Part shown: positions 1 through 7,113 of the stretch, one piece after another | Layout of the letters: each line of letters opens with the position of its first letter | Position numbering within the stretch: position 1 is the first letter of the stretch | DNA from: an uncultured Dorea sp. | GTDB lineage: Bacteria > Bacillota > Clostridia > Lachnospirales > Lachnospiraceae | Assembly: GCA_910579925.1 (NCBI GenBank) | Contig: CAJTVY010000028.1 | Location: 1 to 48,070 of the forward strand | Direction of reading: 5' to 3' | Length of the DNA: 48,070 nucleotides | Notes under the pieces: model-generated | Database searches by the model: none | What the model was told of the DNA's origin: nothing | Seen by the model: the letters and a program-made list of their open reading frames with translations, nothing else | Made by a program: the position numbers and the translations under genes

Positions 1-508
1 TCGTCCCATTTGTTGGCTTGTCTATTGTGGCTATTAAATTAAGCAATGTTGTTTTTCCAGAACCGGAAGCCCCCATAATTCCAACAAAACTTCCGTGCGG
101 TATCTGAAAACTCACGTCATTTACAGCTAATACAGAATTATTTTCTGTTTCATAGAGTTTGGAAACATTTTCAACTTCCAAAACATTTTCGGGGGTTGTA
201 TCACTTTCTTTTGATTCCCATTTATCATGTCCTAACCAATTTGTAATGACGTCCATAAGTACCTCATCTGCTTTTTCTTTCAATTTTTCTTCTGCAATGC
301 ACTCACCCGCAAATAGTTCATTCAAAGTAACGTCTAAAAGAGTGCATAAAGGCATAAACAAAGACAAATCCGGCATAGACCGTCCTGTTTCCCATTTTGA
401 AATAGCCTTATCGGTTATTTCCAGTTTTTCTGCCAACTGGCTTTGCGTCCAGCCTTTTGCTTTCCGGCGTTCGGAAATAAAAGCTCCAATCTTAATTTGA
501 TTCATCAT
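1..508 (-). CDS. HTH (XRE)-ABC transporter ATP-binding fusion, 5' part (runs off the window)
   Basis: Reads from an ATG at 508 (or the adjacent ATG at 505) behind AGGAGG and stays open to base 1, so only the first ~169 residues are visible. Residues ~5-60 form an XRE-type helix-turn-helix with the usual TQSQLAEKL, AISKWE and PDL motifs. After a ~50-residue linker an ABC ATPase domain begins, with Walker A GASGSGKTT close to the window edge. The sequence following it (LLNLIATIDKPTNG) resembles BceA/MacB-type peptide-exporter ATPases. What is seen is a DNA-binding domain in one chain with an ATPase. A permease gene probably lies left of the window. I infer a drug or peptide transporter ATPase that may also regulate its own gene. 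Confidence 0.8.
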   Translation of the reverse strand, partial: MMNQIKIGAFISERRKAKGWTQSQLAEKLEITDKAISKWETGRSMPDLSLFMPLCTLLDVTLNELFAGECIAEEKLKEKADEVLMDVITNWLGHDKWESKESDTTPENVLEVENVSKLYETENNSVLAVNDVSFQIPHGSFVGIMGASGSGKTTLLNLIATIDKPTNGT

Positions 509-560
509 TCAGCCCTCCTGCTTGCGGTAAATTATATAAATCCGGCATAAAAATGAACAC

Positions 561-615
561 CTACCAACGGTAGAGTTGGATAAAAAGGGGCTTTTTAACT
601 CTACCGATAGTATAG
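561..615. promoter_or_regulatory. Paired palindromic sites upstream of the HTH-ABC gene
   Basis: Two related inverted repeats sit 50-110 bases upstream of the minus-strand HTH-ABC start: CTACC-AAC-GGTAG at 561-573 and CTACCGATAGTATAG at 601-615. Both share the CTACC/GGTAG half-site and extend into AACTCTACC/GGTAGAGTT. This is the arrangement expected of an operator for the adjacent HTH domain. No binding has been shown; the assignment is positional. Confidence 0.45.
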
Positions 616-720
616 TTCTGAACGGAATTTGACGAAATATAAGGAAATATATACATTCAGATTATATCATTCCGCTATCTCTAAATCTATCTTGTTTGTG
701 ATATTCAAAAAAAGATATTT

Positions 721-850
721 TATTCCCGAACACCAGCGGTACGATATTTGAATAACATGATTGTACAATTTGTCCGGGTGCTACTGGGGGATAAAATTTC
801 AATGATCCAATCCGGCGCACCTTCGCAGACACGGTCTGTATTTGTTAAAA
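721..850 (-). pseudogene. Fragment of a Uma2-family (DUF820) gene
   Basis: Read on the minus strand, the segment encodes EGAPDWIIEILSPSSTR followed by LFKYRTAGVRE. This matches, almost residue for residue, the core of the intact Uma2-like gene at 44368-44910 (KGAPDWIIEIVSPSSTR, LFKYRTAGVRE). A stop follows directly after the last residue and there is no start codon, so only ~40 codons of a ~180-codon gene remain. The DNA is alignable too: both copies contain TTCCCGAACACCAGCGGTAC. It is a relic of a second copy of the gene carried by the prophage at the right of the window. Confidence 0.8.
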
Positions 851-861
851 CAGTAATGTTA

Positions 862-886
862 AGAGCCGGATTACTGGCTCTTTTTT
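862..886 (+). terminator. Rho-independent terminator
   Basis: AGAGCC, a short loop, GGCTCT, then TTTTTT on the plus strand. It lies over the 3' end of the small minus-strand ORF 871-1062, and no intact plus-strand gene feeds it, so it probably belongs to the decayed material on its left. Confidence 0.55.
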
Positions 887-1062
887 AGGTTGTTTATGTA
901 TTGTAAGGCAATCTTTTCCAGGGTTGTCTTGCTTGTATCATCTAATTGCTCATATGTAACGATCAGGGTCTGGATTGCATTTGCCACAGCCGAATCCTTA
1001 TCATTTAGCCGAAGGCCTGTATATTTTAAGATCTTCTGTTGCGCAGTCAGCACCTCAAACAT
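871..1062 (-). CDS. Small hypothetical protein, 63 aa
   Basis: An unrecognised 63-residue ORF with a protein-like composition (alternating polar and hydrophobic, probably helical: TAQQKILKYTGLRL, LEKIALQYINNLKK). There is no convincing ribosome binding site before the ATG, only an A-rich stretch, and the frame is blocked by a stop nine codons upstream. It could be a weakly translated small protein or the C-terminal remnant of a larger gene in this decayed region. Confidence 0.3.
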   Translation of the reverse strand: MFEVLTAQQKILKYTGLRLNDKDSAVANAIQTLIVTYEQLDDTSKTTLEKIALQYINNLKKSQ

Positions 1063-1160
1063 TTTTATATTTATTCTAGAATGATTAGGTTATATGCCAA
1101 ATCGTTTCCTCTAACACTCGGGAAAGGGCGCTTTGCTTCAGTGCAGGGCGTTCTTTTATG

Positions 1161-1189
1161 TTGCCATATTGTGTCGAATAATGTATAAT
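1161..1189 (+). promoter_or_regulatory. Sigma-A type promoter for the membrane protein at 1234
   Basis: TTGCCA (1161-1166), a 17-base spacer and a perfect TATAAT (1184-1189). Transcription would begin near 1196, just ahead of a leader hairpin and the start of the membrane protein. Confidence 0.75.
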
Positions 1190-1202
1190 ATGAATATGGT
1201 TT

Positions 1203-1225
1203 CTCAACGTCAGGCGTTGAGGAGG
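1203..1225 (+). promoter_or_regulatory. Leader hairpin overlapping the Shine-Dalgarno sequence
   Basis: CTCAACG (1203-1209), loop TCAGG, CGTTGAG (1215-1221) form a perfect 7-bp stem. The 3' arm ends in the first bases of the ribosome binding site GAGGAGG (1219-1225), nine bases before the ATG at 1234. With the predicted transcription start near 1196 the hairpin would be almost at the 5' end of the mRNA. It could limit ribosome access or protect the 5' end. Confidence 0.5.
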
Positions 1226-1233
1226 AATGAGAA

Positions 1234-1932
1234 ATGGAAGGATTGTACTTAGTTGTAGAGGCTTTTATCGTCATTCAGACGGTAACCTCGGGAATCATGT
1301 GTGTGTATGGCTATAAGTGGGGCAGAGCATTAATCGCTACGGCATCGTCGTATGTCGGAGTCGCAATTGGGCTGGTGATTTGTATTATGCTTTTTGAAAG
1401 TGGTTTTGGCGTAGAGAGTTTTATAGCTATTCCCACATGTGCAGCGGCTTTTTCGGCGATGGCCTATAAAAATATTACTTTGAATCATTTTATGGCAGGT
1501 TTTTTACTGGCTACTAAAATTTCATTTATGATTATAACGAAAGTATTTGAATATGGTATGTCTGACGATATAGGTGGGTTACTTGTGTTACCTATAATAA
1601 TAGGAATAATTGGCGGAATAGTATCTTGTACTAAATTTACAGGCTATATTGTGTTGGCATGTTTAGCATTTTGGGGGTCTATTGATTTTGTGCCTAAAAT
1701 GTTTGAATGGATAAACGGGACACTATTTGCAATGACAGGAGATTATAGTTTTATATTTGATCCAATATCGTTTTTGCTTTCACTTTTTGGGATTGAGATA
1801 CCGTCTGGAGGAGAAGTATTTTTCATTTTGCTTTTGACTGTTGGAGGTTTTTATTTTCAGAAGAATCGCGCTGAAAGCGCAGGAAAAGATTTAAGTAGGA
1901 AACTTGTTGATGATAGAAACTTATTTGAATAA
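1234..1932 (+). CDS. Polytopic membrane protein of unknown function, 232 aa
   Basis: Starts at ATG 1234 behind GAGGAGG. The chain is mostly hydrophobic, with about six or seven predicted membrane segments (residues ~5-25, 30-55, 60-75, 83-105, 112-150, 185-210) and a short charged C-terminal tail rich in Arg and Lys. I recognise no family signature. It has its own promoter and a terminator directly downstream, so it is a single-gene unit in an otherwise decayed accessory strip. A function cannot be assigned. Confidence 0.75.
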   Translation: MEGLYLVVEAFIVIQTVTSGIMCVYGYKWGRALIATASSYVGVAIGLVICIMLFESGFGVESFIAIPTCAAAFSAMAYKNITLNHFMAGFLLATKISFMIITKVFEYGMSDDIGGLLVLPIIIGIIGGIVSCTKFTGYIVLACLAFWGSIDFVPKMFEWINGTLFAMTGDYSFIFDPISFLLSLFGIEIPSGGEVFFILLLTVGGFYFQKNRAESAGKDLSRKLVDDRNLFE

Positions 1933-1940
1933 GGCGATTC

Positions 1941-1966
1941 AAGGCACCCTTTGAGGTGCCTTTTTT
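1941..1966 (+). terminator. Rho-independent terminator of the membrane protein gene
   Basis: AAGGCACC, loop CTTTG, AGGTGCCTT running into TTTTTT, nine bases after the stop codon at 1932. Confidence 0.85.
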
Positions 1967-2003
1967 GTGCGATAAAACCAGGTCAGAATTGAGAGGTGGT
2001 GAT

Positions 2004-2335
2004 ATGCCGAGAGCCAGGAGCCCGAAACGGGACGAGGCATATAAGATATGGCTCGACTCGGGCGGAAAGAAAAAGTTAAAAGACATTGCTTCCGATCTGG
2101 GTGTATCTGAAACCCAGGTACAGAAGAGGAAGAGTTTAGATAAATGGAATGGTAACGTTACTAATCAGTCGAAAGTTCTTCTTACATCACGTTAGATGTT
2201 TTAATGCGACAAAGGTATATCAAAAAGCGTATAGGGTTAATTCCAATACGGCGGCTGCGATTGGGTACAGAATGTTGGAAAATGATGGGGTAAAAGCCGA
2301 GATTCAGAAACTTAAGAAGAACCGGTTACTTTGCT
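2004..2335 (+). pseudogene. Phage terminase small subunit (terS), frameshifted and internally deleted
   Basis: An ATG at 2004 behind GAGAGGTGGTG opens an N-terminal domain typical of YqaS/PBSX-type small terminases: RARSPKRDEAYKIW, an HTH (LKDIASDLGVSETQVQ) and a DKWN end. This frame stops at 2195. The C-terminal half continues in another frame from ~2205: NATKVYQKAYRVNSNTAAAI, GYRMLENDGVKAEI, the Terminase_2 signature. The central linker of a normal ~200-residue protein is missing. TerS binds pac or cos sites during DNA packaging. No large terminase or portal gene follows, so this is a prophage relic. Confidence 0.85.
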
Positions 2336-2579
2336 ATGGCCCCTTTTATTGATGTACAAAATTCAGCCTGTTTAATAATTTATATACTGCAAAATTTGTA
2401 GTTTGCCGTCGAAATGGAAAAAAAGTAATAATTTTTCGATGAGCTGAATATAATATATAAAAGGAACAAACACATTGACTTTAGCGTAAGTGTGCTTGTT
2501 TACTTTAGAAACCCGTTAATTGAAGTCCTATATGCACTATATAGAATTTCTACCGAGATTTCAAGGAGGAAATGAAATA

Positions 2580-2837
2580 ATGCAGAAAACAGTAGCTGAG
2601 AAGAGGCAGGCGGTAAGAATGTCAGAGGGAAACCATAAAAAAGAGTTAGGGATTACATACTCACGAACAATGAAATTTTCCTTACTTAATAATAAGCAAG
2701 ACAAATTTCCAAGCGACACTGACTTACATATATTGTTATCTCAAGTTATAAAGGGAATTTCATTGATAGAGAGAATATTTTCTGAGTTATCAAACATATT
2801 TCAGATATATAATAACAGACAGAAAGATAATATATAA
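2580..2837 (+). CDS. Hypothetical protein upstream of the PBECR nuclease, 85 aa
   Basis: ATG at 2580 follows AAGGAGGAAATGAAATA. The protein has a basic N-terminus and a helical, hydrophobic C-terminal half (LHILLSQVIKGISLIERIFSE) but matches no family I know. It ends 11 bases before the PBECR nuclease gene, so the two are probably co-transcribed. A role as partner or immunity protein is conceivable, but nothing in the sequence proves it. It may also be a remnant of a longer phage gene. Confidence 0.45.
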   Translation: MQKTVAEKRQAVRMSEGNHKKELGITYSRTMKFSLLNNKQDKFPSDTDLHILLSQVIKGISLIERIFSELSNIFQIYNNRQKDNI

Positions 2838-2848
2838 AATCTGGCAAA

Positions 2849-3259
2849 ATGAAGAAAAAAGAAGATAAAGGTGTTATTGACGTGCATACCGTAGGCAAGA
2901 TTGACGGTGGTATTTACAAGTGTATAACAAAAGACATTGTTACAGATGAGGTAATCATTACAGATGAACGAATTCAGCATATAAAAGAAAGGCATCCGAA
3001 TGATTATGAAAGATTTTGCACGTACATACCAGAAATTATTTCAGTTCCAGACTATATTATTAAGGCAAACAAGCCAGATACAGCAGTGATATTGAAAGAG
3101 AATAAAATTCAAGGCGAAAAATTTAAATTAGTTCTGCGGTTAAAGGTTGAAGGTGATCCGGCAGAATATAAAAATTCAATTATGACATTCTTGCATATTG
3201 GAGACACGACTTGGCGAAAGTTATTAAAAAATAAGAAAATACTTTACAGGCGTGAATAA
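2849..3259 (+). CDS. PBECR-type phage nuclease (barnase/EndoU/ColicinE5/RelE-like), 136 aa
   Basis: The C-terminal ~100 residues carry the pattern of PBECR2/3 domains. These are small RNase-like nucleases, usually found as phage-encoded toxins or attached to phage head proteins. The motifs seen are ITDERIQHIKERHP, the conserved PDYIIKANK segment, and the closing YKNSIMTF with LLKNKKILYRRE. The N-terminal ~35 residues are unassigned. There is no strong Shine-Dalgarno before the ATG, so it may be translated by coupling to the upstream ORF. It is intact, unlike the neighbouring terminase gene. It might have survived because it is useful, or its loss may simply be more recent. Confidence 0.65.
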   Translation: MKKKEDKGVIDVHTVGKIDGGIYKCITKDIVTDEVIITDERIQHIKERHPNDYERFCTYIPEIISVPDYIIKANKPDTAVILKENKIQGEKFKLVLRLKVEGDPAEYKNSIMTFLHIGDTTWRKLLKNKKILYRRE

Positions 3260-3875
3260 AAAAGATATTATATACATAGAGATAAGCAGAGGGGCTTTGA
3301 GGTGAAAAGTGCGTCTTCATGCGCCACATGCTTTGTGCAATGGGCAAAAGAGATGCCGGGAGTGACGCTCCGGCCAAAGTCTTTCTGTTATCGTTTTTTG
3401 GAATATCTGAGATAGTCGATTTTGGGATTTCAGTATAACCATTGTTATGTACCAGATGGAACATTGTCTAATGCCACTCATTTTACGAAATGAGTGGCAT
3501 TTCGTTGCCTTTCTTCTACAAAGACGGTATAAGCTAACCAGGTTTCGATGTAGGGAGAAAGACATGCGAGAAGGATACGAATGAAAAGAGTGTTGAGTAT
3601 GTTGCAGGCAGGATGTGGGGGTGGGGGCTCATAGACAGAGGAAAAGCAAGAGAAAAAGAGGAAACGAAGGAATATAATTGAAGTTTTCCTGTCCACACTT
3701 ATATACTGACACCATCGTGAGGAACCAGGGATACCAGAAAGCGCAGTACCATGTAAGCCCGGTCAACCAGGGATATTACAGTTGGCAATACGATGACGAG
3801 GTACGGGATAACCAGCAAAAACAATGGAAATACGCCGTTTTCCAAAAGCAGTTATTAAATGATTATTAAAAAATA
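3260..3875. other. Gene-poor stretch with a strong hairpin and a possible relic ORF
   Basis: No confident gene. The stretch holds a small GC-rich stem (GCCGGGAG-TGAC-GCTCCGGC, ~3355), the perfect hairpin at 3471-3500, and a plus-strand ORF 3678-3869. That ORF would start at TTG behind GAAGGA and encode a Tyr/Gln-rich 63-residue peptide (NQGYYSWQYDDEVRDNQQKQ). It looks like the tail of a larger protein but I do not recognise it, and I give it about 0.25 as a real gene. Confidence 0.4.
3471..3500. terminator. Perfect 13-bp hairpin, probable terminator
   Basis: ATGCCACTCATTT, loop TACG, AAATGAGTGGCAT. The plus-strand 3' side continues TTTCGTT, a poor U-tract, so termination efficiency is uncertain. 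It may end the PBECR nuclease transcript, which stops ~210 bases upstream. Confidence 0.5.
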
Positions 3876-3876
3876 A

Positions 3877-3908
3877 TTAAACAATCTTAACATAATCTTC
3901 ATTGCATT
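3877..3908 (+). promoter_or_regulatory. Tandem Pho-box-like repeats upstream of the deacetylase promoter
   Basis: TTAAACAATC, TTAACATAATC and TTCATTGCATT follow each other with 10-11 base periodicity and overlap the -35 element. The pattern (TTAACA-like units one helical turn apart) resembles the boxes bound by PhoB/PhoP response regulators. The spacing is what I see; the regulator is inferred. Confidence 0.35.
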
Positions 3909-3930
3909 ACTTTTGTATTTCCTGTATACT
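3902..3930 (+). promoter_or_regulatory. Sigma-A type promoter for the deacetylase
   Basis: TTGCAT (3902-3907), a 17-base spacer and TATACT (3925-3930), 45 bases before the chosen ATG at 3976. Confidence 0.65.
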
Positions 3931-3975
3931 CGATACAGATACAGAAAGTTAACAGGCTGTAGGAGTGATGTACGG

Positions 3976-5445
3976 ATGACAAATAATAAAGACAGAGACA
4001 GAAATGAAGTCCGAAGAATTTTAAGAGATAGAAGAATCAGAAGAGTAAGGAGGGTGAGGATGTGTCTTCGCATTCTTACTCTTCTGCTCATATGTATGAC
4101 GCCGCTTCTTTTCCTGACTACGGCAACGGCTTCCCGGCAGGAGGCTTCTATCTATCTGAGTCTTAAGGAAGCAGCGATTGCACAGGGAGAGGAACTTCCG
4201 GCGTTCGGGGTGGAGGCGCAGCTGGTAGGAAGTAAAGAGACGATCCTGGACGGAGAGTCTGGCTACACGGCGGCGGATCTGGTTAAGGATTTTGAGAATG
4301 GGAATGGATATACAGTGGAATGCGAGGCGGATACGGCTACGGAGGGAGAGTATCCGATGCATCTGAAGCTTTCAGACGAGATTCAGACGGCTTTGAACAA
4401 GGAATGGGTCGGTCTGGTCTGGATTGATACACTGGATGCAGTCCTGACGGTAAAGAATGCTTTGGGAGAGTGGGAAGATAACAAGTTCAGACGTTATGAC
4501 GGAACTTACGTGACGAATGACTTTGTGGTTTCAAAAGGGAAGACCTATTACTTTGACGGAGAGGGAAATAAAGCGACCGGCTGGGTAGAGGCCGGCGGGG
4601 TCAGATATTATATGGATGACGACGGCGTCCGCAAGACAGGATGGCTTGACGTGGATGATTCCCGATACTATCTTGAAGCAGACGGCCGCATGGCGACCGG
4701 CTGGAAGGATATTGATGAGAAGACCTATTACTTTGACCAGGAAGGAAAGATGGCAAAGGGAGAGGCTTACATAGGAATGACCAAGTGTACGTTTGATAAG
4801 AACGGTGTGCTTAAGAACATGGAGGAAGGGGATGTGGATCCGTCCAGGCCTATGGTTGCACTGACCTTTGATGACGGGCCGGGGAAGAGAACCGGTGAAT
4901 TGTTAGAGGTTCTTGCGGCTAATCATGCCCATGCGACTTTCTTTATGCAGGGAAAGAATGTGCCGTCTTACCAGAATGAGGTAAAGAGGATGAAGGAAAT
5001 TGGCTGTGAACTGGGAAGTCATTCGTTTGACCATCCGAAACTTTCAAAACTGGACGAGGCAGCGATACGCAGCCAGCTTGACCGGACTAACAAGAATCTG
5101 CAGGATGCGGCGGGCCAGGCGGCTTCTGTACTGCGGCCGCCCTATGGGGAGATTGGAAGCGCATTGAAGTCTGTAGCCGGGATGCCGCTGATACTCTGGA
5201 ATATTGATACTCTGGACTGGAAGACAAGAAATGCCCAGTCAACGATTGATAATGTCATGCAGAATGCAAAGGACGGGGATATTATTCTTATGCATGATAT
5301 CCATACAGAGAGCGTGGATGCGGCGATTGTATTGATTCCCAAGCTGATAGAGGAAGGATATCAGCTGGTGACGGTTTCTGAACTGGCGGCAGCCAAGGGT
5401 ATTAAGATGAAGAACGGAGAGAAATATACGGATTTTCGTAACTAA
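3976..5445 (+). CDS. Cell-wall-binding polysaccharide deacetylase (NodB domain), 489 aa
   Basis: The start is placed at ATG 3976 (AGGAG ten bases upstream), because the upstream extension of the frame overlaps the promoter. A very basic N-terminus and one membrane segment at ~30-46 suggest a membrane anchor or signal sequence. Residues ~175-275 contain three or four cell-wall-binding repeats of the YYF-D-G-KATGW type. The C-terminal ~200 residues are a complete NodB/CE4 domain: TFDDGP (~297-302, catalytic base and metal ligand), HSFDHP (metal His pair), RPPYG, an NIDTLDW segment and LMHDIH. It probably removes acetyl groups from peptidoglycan or another surface glycan. It is monocistronic between its own promoter and a strong terminator. 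Confidence 0.92.
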   Translation: MTNNKDRDRNEVRRILRDRRIRRVRRVRMCLRILTLLLICMTPLLFLTTATASRQEASIYLSLKEAAIAQGEELPAFGVEAQLVGSKETILDGESGYTAADLVKDFENGNGYTVECEADTATEGEYPMHLKLSDEIQTALNKEWVGLVWIDTLDAVLTVKNALGEWEDNKFRRYDGTYVTNDFVVSKGKTYYFDGEGNKATGWVEAGGVRYYMDDDGVRKTGWLDVDDSRYYLEADGRMATGWKDIDEKTYYFDQEGKMAKGEAYIGMTKCTFDKNGVLKNMEEGDVDPSRPMVALTFDDGPGKRTGELLEVLAANHAHATFFMQGKNVPSYQNEVKRMKEIGCELGSHSFDHPKLSKLDEAAIRSQLDRTNKNLQDAAGQAASVLRPPYGEIGSALKSVAGMPLILWNIDTLDWKTRNAQSTIDNVMQNAKDGDIILMHDIHTESVDAAIVLIPKLIEEGYQLVTVSELAAAKGIKMKNGEKYTDFRN

Positions 5446-5503
5446 AAAAAGAGGACTGACAGGAAATATGATACGCCTATTTCCTGTCAGTCCTCTTTTT
5501 TAT
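5446..5503. terminator. Strong bidirectional terminator
   Basis: AAAAAAGAGGACTGACAGGAAAT and its reverse complement flank a short loop, giving a stem of more than 20 bp with A-runs on the left and TTTTTT on the right. It lies immediately after the deacetylase stop codon. Confidence 0.9.
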
Positions 5504-5558
5504 CTTATAGGAAAGACCTTGTCACGCTAATGCGTGAAAGTATCTTTCCTATAAGATA
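5501..5558. repeat. Long inverted repeat with a nested hairpin
   Basis: TATCTTATAGGAAAGA (5501-5516) pairs perfectly with its reverse complement at 5543-5558. The 26-base loop contains a second stem TCACGC-TAAT-GCGTGA (5522-5537). It directly abuts the preceding terminator. Possible roles are a second terminator for the convergent prs transcript, an RNA-stabilising structure, or a copy of a dispersed repeat. Confidence 0.7.
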
Positions 5559-5567
5559 AAAATAATA

Positions 5568-5679
5568 TGCGCACTCGCACAAGAGGTAAAATATTGCTTC
5601 GCAATTGTGCTCGGCGCACAAAGTGTCCAGGCCCCTCATGAGTGAGGGGTTAGGGGAGTTGAAGTGGGCCTGCCCACTT
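5568..5679. repeat. Cluster of small hairpins between the deacetylase gene and prs
   Basis: Three further inverted repeats follow in ~110 bases: TGCGCACTCGCACAA against TTGTGCTCGGCGCA (5568-5618, imperfect), CCCCTCA/TGAGGGG (5632-5649) and AAGTGGGC/GCCCACTT (5662-5679). The last ends 18 bases from the prs stop codon. No ORF is visible here. The density of stems resembles a dispersed REP-like element, but the window holds only one copy. Confidence 0.5.
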
Positions 5680-5696
5680 TGTTCTGTGGATCGAAT

Positions 5697-6875
5697 CTAT
5701 GTCAGTCTGCGGTTGTGAGCCGAAAGAAGAGCATGAATTTTGTCTGTAGGATTTAAGACTTTCCCAATGGAAATATCGTGGTTCATAGAATCTATGATCA
5801 GTGAGATGAATTTGCTCATGTCCGCAACCACAAAGTAAGGCTTCTGATAGGCATCGGGCGGAAGATAGGTGAGATTCGTGGTGATGACACGGTCGATATA
5901 ACCCTTATTGTAATAATCGTCAAAAATCTCAAATCCTTCGGTAAACAGGCCGAAAGTGGTGCAGACGAATACCCGGTTGGCGCCTCGCCCTTTGATCTGT
6001 TTTGCCACATCAAGCATACTTTCCCCGGAAGAGATCATATCGTCGACGATGATTACGTCCTTTCCATGTATATCGTCTCCCAGGAATTCATGGGCTACGA
6101 TAGGGTTCTTCCCTTTCACGACGGTAGAATAATCCCGGCGCTTGTAGAACATTCCCATGTTTACACCGGTTACGTTAGAGAAATAAATGGCGCGATGCAT
6201 GGCGCCTTCGTCGGGACTTACGATCATGAGATGGTCTTTGTCTACGATCAGTTCCGGTTCCGCCCTAAGCAGCGCCTTGATAAACTGGTAAGGCGGGTTA
6301 AAGCTGTCGAAACCGTGGAGCGGTATGGAGTTCTGCACTCTTGGGTCATGGGCGTCAAAAGTAATGATGTTGTCCACACCCATGTCTGTCAGTTCCTGGA
6401 GCGCCAGAGCGCAGTCTAAAGACTCCCGTTTGGTGCGCTTATGCTGGCGGCTTTCGTACAAAAAGGGCATGAGGACGTTCAATCGGTGCGCCTTGCCATT
6501 AGCGGCCGATATGATGCGTTTCAGATCCTGGTAATGGTCGTCGGGGGACATATGGTTTGGATGTCCGTTGACCGTGTAGGTGAGGCTGTAGTTGCATACA
6601 TCCACAATGATAAACAGGTCTTTGCCGCGGATGGATTCATGGATCAGTCCTTTGGCTTCCCCGGTGCCAAAGCGTGGACACTGACATTCCACCAGATAGG
6701 TATCCAGCTGGTAGCTGGAAAAGAGAGGCGAATCTAAAGACTCCTTCAATGTGTCCTGGCGGAACTGTACAATGTACTGATCTACTTTTTTCCCCAGTTC
6801 CCGGCTGGAATCAAGGGCCGCAATTTTGAGAGGCGCGATCGGAAGCGCCGTTTCCATTAATTTGATGTTTGGCAT
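5697..6875 (-). CDS. prs: Ribose-phosphate pyrophosphokinase, long variant (392 aa)
   Basis: Makes PRPP from ribose 5-phosphate and ATP in the cytoplasm, feeding nucleotide, His and Trp synthesis. The PRPP loop VIIVDDMISSGESM sits at ~275-290. The ATP-binding region includes LMPFLYESRQHKRTKRES and FDAHDP, and the ribose-phosphate side has SPDEGAMHRA. At 392 residues it is ~70 longer than the standard ~315-residue enzyme. The extra sequence is mainly at the N-terminus and in an insert near residue 100. This length is typical of a clostridial Prs subfamily. The start ATG 6875 has AGGAG nine bases upstream. It is transcribed alone, divergently from the DUF512 operon. Confidence 0.9.
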   Translation of the reverse strand: MPNIKLMETALPIAPLKIAALDSSRELGKKVDQYIVQFRQDTLKESLDSPLFSSYQLDTYLVECQCPRFGTGEAKGLIHESIRGKDLFIIVDVCNYSLTYTVNGHPNHMSPDDHYQDLKRIISAANGKAHRLNVLMPFLYESRQHKRTKRESLDCALALQELTDMGVDNIITFDAHDPRVQNSIPLHGFDSFNPPYQFIKALLRAEPELIVDKDHLMIVSPDEGAMHRAIYFSNVTGVNMGMFYKRRDYSTVVKGKNPIVAHEFLGDDIHGKDVIIVDDMISSGESMLDVAKQIKGRGANRVFVCTTFGLFTEGFEIFDDYYNKGYIDRVITTNLTYLPPDAYQKPYFVVADMSKFISLIIDSMNHDISIGKVLNPTDKIHALLSAHNRRLT

Positions 6876-6916
6876 GTTAATCTCCTATGTGTGTTCATTG
6901 ATACAATCCTAAGATA

Positions 6917-6946
6917 TTTATAACATTTTTTGGTGAGAATGGTCAA
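6917..6946 (-). promoter_or_regulatory. Promoter of prs
   Basis: On the minus strand: TTGACC (6946-6941), an 18-base spacer and TATAAA (6922-6917), 42 bases before the prs start codon. Confidence 0.6.
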
Positions 6947-6994
6947 CCATAGATTGTGTGAATTAATGGATATGTGGAAATATGTGCAGGGATG

Positions 6995-7003
6995 TGCTAT
7001 ACT
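6995..7003 (+). promoter_or_regulatory. Extended -10 promoter of the DUF512-der-plsY-gpsA operon
   Basis: TGCTATACT fits the extended -10 consensus TGnTATAAT. The -35 region (GTGGAA) is weak, as is common with extended -10 promoters. Transcription would start near 7010, leaving a ~100-base leader. Confidence 0.5.
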
Positions 7004-7015
7004 AAGGACAAAACT

Positions 7016-7043
7016 TTACCGGACAGGTATGTCCGACCGGTAA
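7016..7043 (+). promoter_or_regulatory. Leader stem-loop upstream of the DUF512 gene
   Basis: TTACCGG (7016-7022) pairs with CCGGTAA (7037-7043), with an alternative inner GGACA/TGTCC stem. It lies at the 5' end of the predicted mRNA. It has no U-tract, so it is not a terminator. Its role is unknown. Confidence 0.4.
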
Positions 7044-7113
7044 GTTCCCATATGCGGGCCGGGGAAGAAGCGGACGGGTATGGATCATAGAATCTGGGGA
7101 GAATAAGTGGAAG

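Noticed and set aside
1071..1274. 67-codon minus-strand ORF overlapping the promoter at 1161
   Set aside because: It runs across a consensus promoter, leader hairpin and the start of an opposite gene and has no initiation signal.
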